From NCBI GenBank assembly GCA_030428825.1, contig JAUIEL010000309.1, forward strand, positions 1 through 7,836: a DNA stretch of 7,836 nucleotides, read 5' to 3'. The DNA comes from a bacterium. GTDB taxonomy: Bacteria; Planctomycetota; B15-G4; JADJEK01. Below the pieces are notes generated by a model that saw nothing but the letters and a program-made list of their open reading frames with translations, had not been told where the DNA came from and ran no database searches. How positions within the stretch are numbered: the first letter of the stretch is position 1; each line of letters opens with the position of its first letter. The position numbers and the translations under genes are program-made. Shown here one piece after another: positions 5,441 through 7,836 of this stretch.

Positions 5441-5458
5441 TTGGCACCGGCCTTGCAT
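5441..5458 (+). promoter_or_regulatory. Sigma-54 (RpoN) promoter, -24/-12 type
   Basis: TTGGCACCGGCCTTGCAT matches the sigma-54 consensus TGGCAC-N5-TTGCW with exact spacing. The invariant GG is at 5443-5444 and the invariant GC at 5455-5456, 12 bp apart. It is intergenic, on the coding strand, and predicts transcription from about 5468. Such promoters need an ATP-driven activator, so the downstream gene is probably switched on by a specific signal. Confidence 0.75.
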
Positions 5459-5467
5459 GCTCATCCG

Positions 5468-5555
5468 GGTCTCCCGAGTCCCTCGGGTTCCCGGCCGCGC
5501 GACGCGGCCGATCCGAACCCGGGACGGTCCCTCTCGAGAACCCGGAGGTTCACCC
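5468..5555 (+). promoter_or_regulatory. Structured 5' leader with alternative hairpins
   Basis: If transcription starts near 5468 the leader is about 88 nt. A long composite stem can form: GTCCC (5478-5482) with GGGAC (5521-5525), GGGTTC (5485-5490) with GAACCC (5515-5520), and CGGCCGCG (5492-5499) with CGCGGCCG (5503-5510), loop CGA. A competing hairpin pairs CCCGAG (5473-5478) with CTCGGG (5482-5487). GAACC (5538-5542) can pair with GGTTC (5547-5551), placing the Shine-Dalgarno GGAGG (5544-5548) in its loop and arm. GAACCCGG occurs twice (5515-5522, 5538-5545), so both copies could compete for GGGTTC. No known riboswitch class is recognised. Confidence 0.4.
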
Positions 5556-7790
5556 ATGATTCGTGCTCCCCGTCGGAGCCTGCCGGCGCTCGCCGCCGCC
5601 CTGCTGAGCGGTGCCGGCCTCCTCGCGCCGGTCGCCGTCGCGCAGCAGTCCCACGTCGACCGTCTCCTTCCTGCGGACACGCTGTTCGTGGTCTCGGTCG
5701 ACGACCACGCCTCGTACTCGAAGGGCGTCGAGGAGATGCCGCTCGGCAAGATCATGGCCGAGGCGGACGTCCAGGCGTTCCTCGAGAAGCCGAAGTCGAT
5801 GCTGACCGAGGCGATCGGGAAGCTGCAGTCGCAGATCCGCACCCAGGAAGGGTTCGAGAACTTCGAGCTCTCGATGGAGGAGCTGACCAGCGGCTCGTAC
5901 GGCCGGATCTTCCTGGCCCTGACCCACTTCGCGATGCCGGACCCGCAGGCGGGTCAGATGTTCCCGGACATCGGCCTCGTGATCGGCGTCGAGGGGAAGG
6001 ACGGGGCGCCCGACTGGCAGGCGCTCCTGAAGGACGTCCTCGCGCGGGCGGCCGGGAACGCGGGCATGCAGCTCGGGTTCCAGCCGGCCGGAGCGGAGGG
6101 GTACGAGTACGAGCAGTTGACCGGCACGCCGGGCGAGGGCCCGCCGGTCCTGATGGCGCGCTCGGGGAACCTCCAGCTCTTCTCCCTCAGCCACCGTTCG
6201 CTCCAGGGCGTGCTCGACCGCGCGTCGGGGAAGGTGGTGGACGGCGCGCTCGCGGGCGCGGCGGCGTACCGGGACTCTCAGAAGCACATCGCGATCGATG
6301 ACGCGGGCGCGATCCGCCTGTGGATGAACGCGGGCATGGGTGTCCGGACCCTCGCCGAGGGGATCAAGCTCGCGATGGCGATGGAGGGCGAGACCGAGCA
6401 CCTCCCCCTCGTCGACAAGATCGTCGAGAAGACCGGCCTGCTCGGCATCAAGGGGATCGCGTCGGCGAGCCACTCCGCGAGCGGCGTGGCGGTCTCGCGC
6501 GCCTACCTCGGGATGGACGGCGAGCCGAAGGGGCTCCTCGCGCTCTCGCCGAAGGAGCCGATCGACCTGTCGCTCCTCGACGTCGTGCCGAAGAACGCGA
6601 CCGGCGTGTCGATCATGCAGCTCGATGTGGCGGGCATCTACGACTTCATGATGGACATCGTGAAGACCGTCGACCCGAACGCGCACGCCGAGGTGAACGG
6701 GATGATCCAGGGGTTCGGGATGCAGATCGGCGGGCAGGAGACGCCGCTCGACCTGCGGAACGACATCTTCGCCAACATCGGCCCGCAGTTCGCCTTCGTG
6801 ACCCCGCGGTCGAGCAACCCGATGATGCCGTCGTTCCTGCTGATGCTCGAGACGAAGGACGCCGCGAAGGTGATCGACGGGCTCCGGAAGCTCCTCGACT
6901 TCGGCAGCCAGATGAGCGGCGGCGAGTTCACGACGAAGGTCTCCTCGTACAAGGAGCACGACATCGTCCAGATCAACGTCGGCGCGGAGATGGGGATGCC
7001 GGTCAACCCGGCGTTCGCGATCGTCGGCGACTACCTGACGCTGTCGCTCAACGCCGGCGACCTGAAGCGGCACATCCGGAACTCCCTGCAGCCGGGGGAG
7101 AGCATCCACGCCAACGAGGACTTCCAGCGCTTCTACGCCAAGGTCCCGACCGACAAGCACCTGGCCGCGCTCAGCTACACCGACGTCAAGAAGTCGGTCG
7201 AGGACGGCTACAGCTCGCTGGTCATGGCCCTGCCGATGGTGACGATGGCCGCCGACTTCGAGCTCCCGTTCGAGATGGCGCTCCTCCCGACGCAGGAGAA
7301 GATCACGCAGCACCTCTACGGGTCGCTCAGCTACACGGTCATGGACGAGCAGGGCGCGTTCACGCAGTCGTACAGCCCGATCGGCGGCGAGGCGCTCGGC
7401 CTCCTGGTCGCCGGCGCGGCGTGCGGCGGGGCGCTCTTCGGGGTCGCCAAGATGGAGGCGGTCCACTCCGCCGAGGCGCCGCCGCCGATGGTGGCGCGCG
7501 TCGAGGAGAGCCCGAACGACCAGGTCCGCTACGACCTCAGCAACCTGAAGGCCGGGGTGACGATCTACAAGCTCCAGAACGGCGGCCTGCCGTCGAGCCT
7601 CGATCAGCTCCTCGAGCCGTCCGACGCCTACCCGCAGGGGTGCCTCGGCCGCGACGCCCTCCCGGTCGATCCGTGGGGGAACGGCTACCACTACGAGCCG
7701 CGCGGCGCCGGGTACGCCCTCTGGTCGAACGGGCCGAACGGCGCGAACGACCGGGGCGCCGGCGACGACATCCTCGTCGAGAAGAAGTGA
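5556..7790 (+). CDS. Exported DUF3352-like protein with C-terminal GspG-type domain (744 aa)
   Basis: A signal peptide covers about 1-29 (MIRAPRRS, hydrophobic stretch, PVAVA). The body (about 33-605) has the style of DUF3352-type proteins, starting with LPADTLFVVSVDD and MPLGKIMAEADVQAFLEKP; no catalytic motif is seen. A hydrophobic segment at about 612-630 (ALGLLVAGAACGGALFGVA) is followed by a Pro-rich linker and, at about 658-744, a domain like the C-terminal part of the type II secretion major pseudopilin GspG: LKAGVTIYKLQNGGLPSSLDQL, LPVDPWGNGYHYEP (702-715, with DPWG 705-708), and SNGPNGANDRGAGDDI (724-739). The acidic residues D732, D737 and D738 could form the calcium site known in GspG. 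There is no prepilin-peptidase cleavage motif (GFTLIE type) before the hydrophobic segment. ATG 5556 is supported by GGAGG 7 nt upstream and the signal peptide. A sigma-54 promoter precedes it. Substrate and role are unknown. Confidence 0.78.
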   Translation: MIRAPRRSLPALAAALLSGAGLLAPVAVAQQSHVDRLLPADTLFVVSVDDHASYSKGVEEMPLGKIMAEADVQAFLEKPKSMLTEAIGKLQSQIRTQEGFENFELSMEELTSGSYGRIFLALTHFAMPDPQAGQMFPDIGLVIGVEGKDGAPDWQALLKDVLARAAGNAGMQLGFQPAGAEGYEYEQLTGTPGEGPPVLMARSGNLQLFSLSHRSLQGVLDRASGKVVDGALAGAAAYRDSQKHIAIDDAGAIRLWMNAGMGVRTLAEGIKLAMAMEGETEHLPLVDKIVEKTGLLGIKGIASASHSASGVAVSRAYLGMDGEPKGLLALSPKEPIDLSLLDVVPKNATGVSIMQLDVAGIYDFMMDIVKTVDPNAHAEVNGMIQGFGMQIGGQETPLDLRNDIFANIGPQFAFVTPRSSNPMMPSFLLMLETKDAAKVIDGLRKLLDFGSQMSGGEFTTKVSSYKEHDIVQINVGAEMGMPVNPAFAIVGDYLTLSLNAGDLKRHIRNSLQPGESIHANEDFQRFYAKVPTDKHLAALSYTDVKKSVEDGYSSLVMALPMVTMAADFELPFEMALLPTQEKITQHLYGSLSYTVMDEQGAFTQSYSPIGGEALGLLVAGAACGGALFGVAKMEAVHSAEAPPPMVARVEESPNDQVRYDLSNLKAGVTIYKLQNGGLPSSLDQLLEPSDAYPQGCLGRDALPVDPWGNGYHYEPRGAGYALWSNGPNGANDRGAGDDILVEKK

Positions 7791-7836
7791 AGCGGATCAC
7801 CCTTCGCTGAACGGAAACCCTCGAGAGGGAAGGGCG
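7791..7836. other. Downstream intergenic end of window
   Basis: These 46 bp after the last stop contain CCCTCGAGAGGG (7818-7829), a weak 4-bp hairpin, and a purine-rich GAGAGGGAAGGG stretch (7825-7834...). The latter could be the ribosome binding site of a following plus-strand gene that starts outside the window. Confidence 0.3.

Larger units (their letters stand above)
5235..5555. other. Regulatory intergenic region upstream of the GspG-tailed gene
   Basis: These 321 bp hold no convincing gene. In order they contain a run of eight G (5283-5290), a strong hairpin (5304-5340), an AT-rich palindromic patch (5377-5401), a sigma-54-type promoter (5441-5458) and a structured leader (5468-5555). 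The concentration of signals suggests the downstream gene is individually controlled rather than part of an operon with the preceding gene. Confidence 0.7.

Noticed and set aside
3432..5447. Long minus-strand open frame of 671 codons
   Set aside because: It lies antisense to well-supported genes and is rich in Arg/Leu/Val/Asp from complementary GC codons; it has no domain pattern. The same applies to the minus frame at 5550-7691 and the plus frame at 4199-6301.

Overview
The window is a roughly 70% G+C bacterial chromosome segment with six protein genes and no RNA genes, CRISPR array or transposase. The mix of genes suggests a high-GC Planctomycetota or similar lineage: a DUF3352-like secreted protein with a pseudopilin-type tail, a secreted protein opening with a D-x-I-x-x-K-x-G-x-x-x-x-G-x-V domain, and an HNH protein starting near 'LVLNRHW'. 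This is inferred from protein style, not proven. A chromosomal parB carrying its own parS site suggests the window lies near the replication origin.

Layout: (1) 1-311 is non-coding DNA with two oppositely oriented arrays of a 10-bp repeat. (2) 312-1247 (+) is parB, with a parS-like site at 833-848. (3) 1248-1364 is a hairpin-rich gap between convergent genes. (4) 1365-2339 (-) encodes a membrane-anchored, TPR-like plus cyclophilin-like protein whose active site looks lost. (5) Divergent from it, 2389-3054 (+) encodes a zinc-ribbon/J-domain co-chaperone whose linker contains two strong perfect inverted repeats. (6) 3155-3754 (+) encodes an HNH nuclease-family protein. (7) 3807-5234 (+) encodes a secreted protein with four W-V repeats and a degenerate gluzincin-like domain. 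(8) 5235-5555 is a regulatory gap with a strong hairpin, an AT-rich palindromic patch, a near-consensus sigma-54 promoter and a structured leader. (9) 5556-7790 (+) encodes a 744-residue exported protein ending in a GspG-like domain.

The genes fall into three loose themes: chromosome segregation (ParB/parS), protein folding (the divergent J-protein and cyclophilin-like pair), and envelope or secreted proteins (the last two genes). The best candidates for something undescribed are the sigma-54-driven gene with its switch-like leader and DUF3352/GspG-type fusion, the two envelope proteins that keep enzyme folds but lack catalytic residues, and the palindromes in the J-protein linker. No complete novel multi-gene system can be shown from this window alone.
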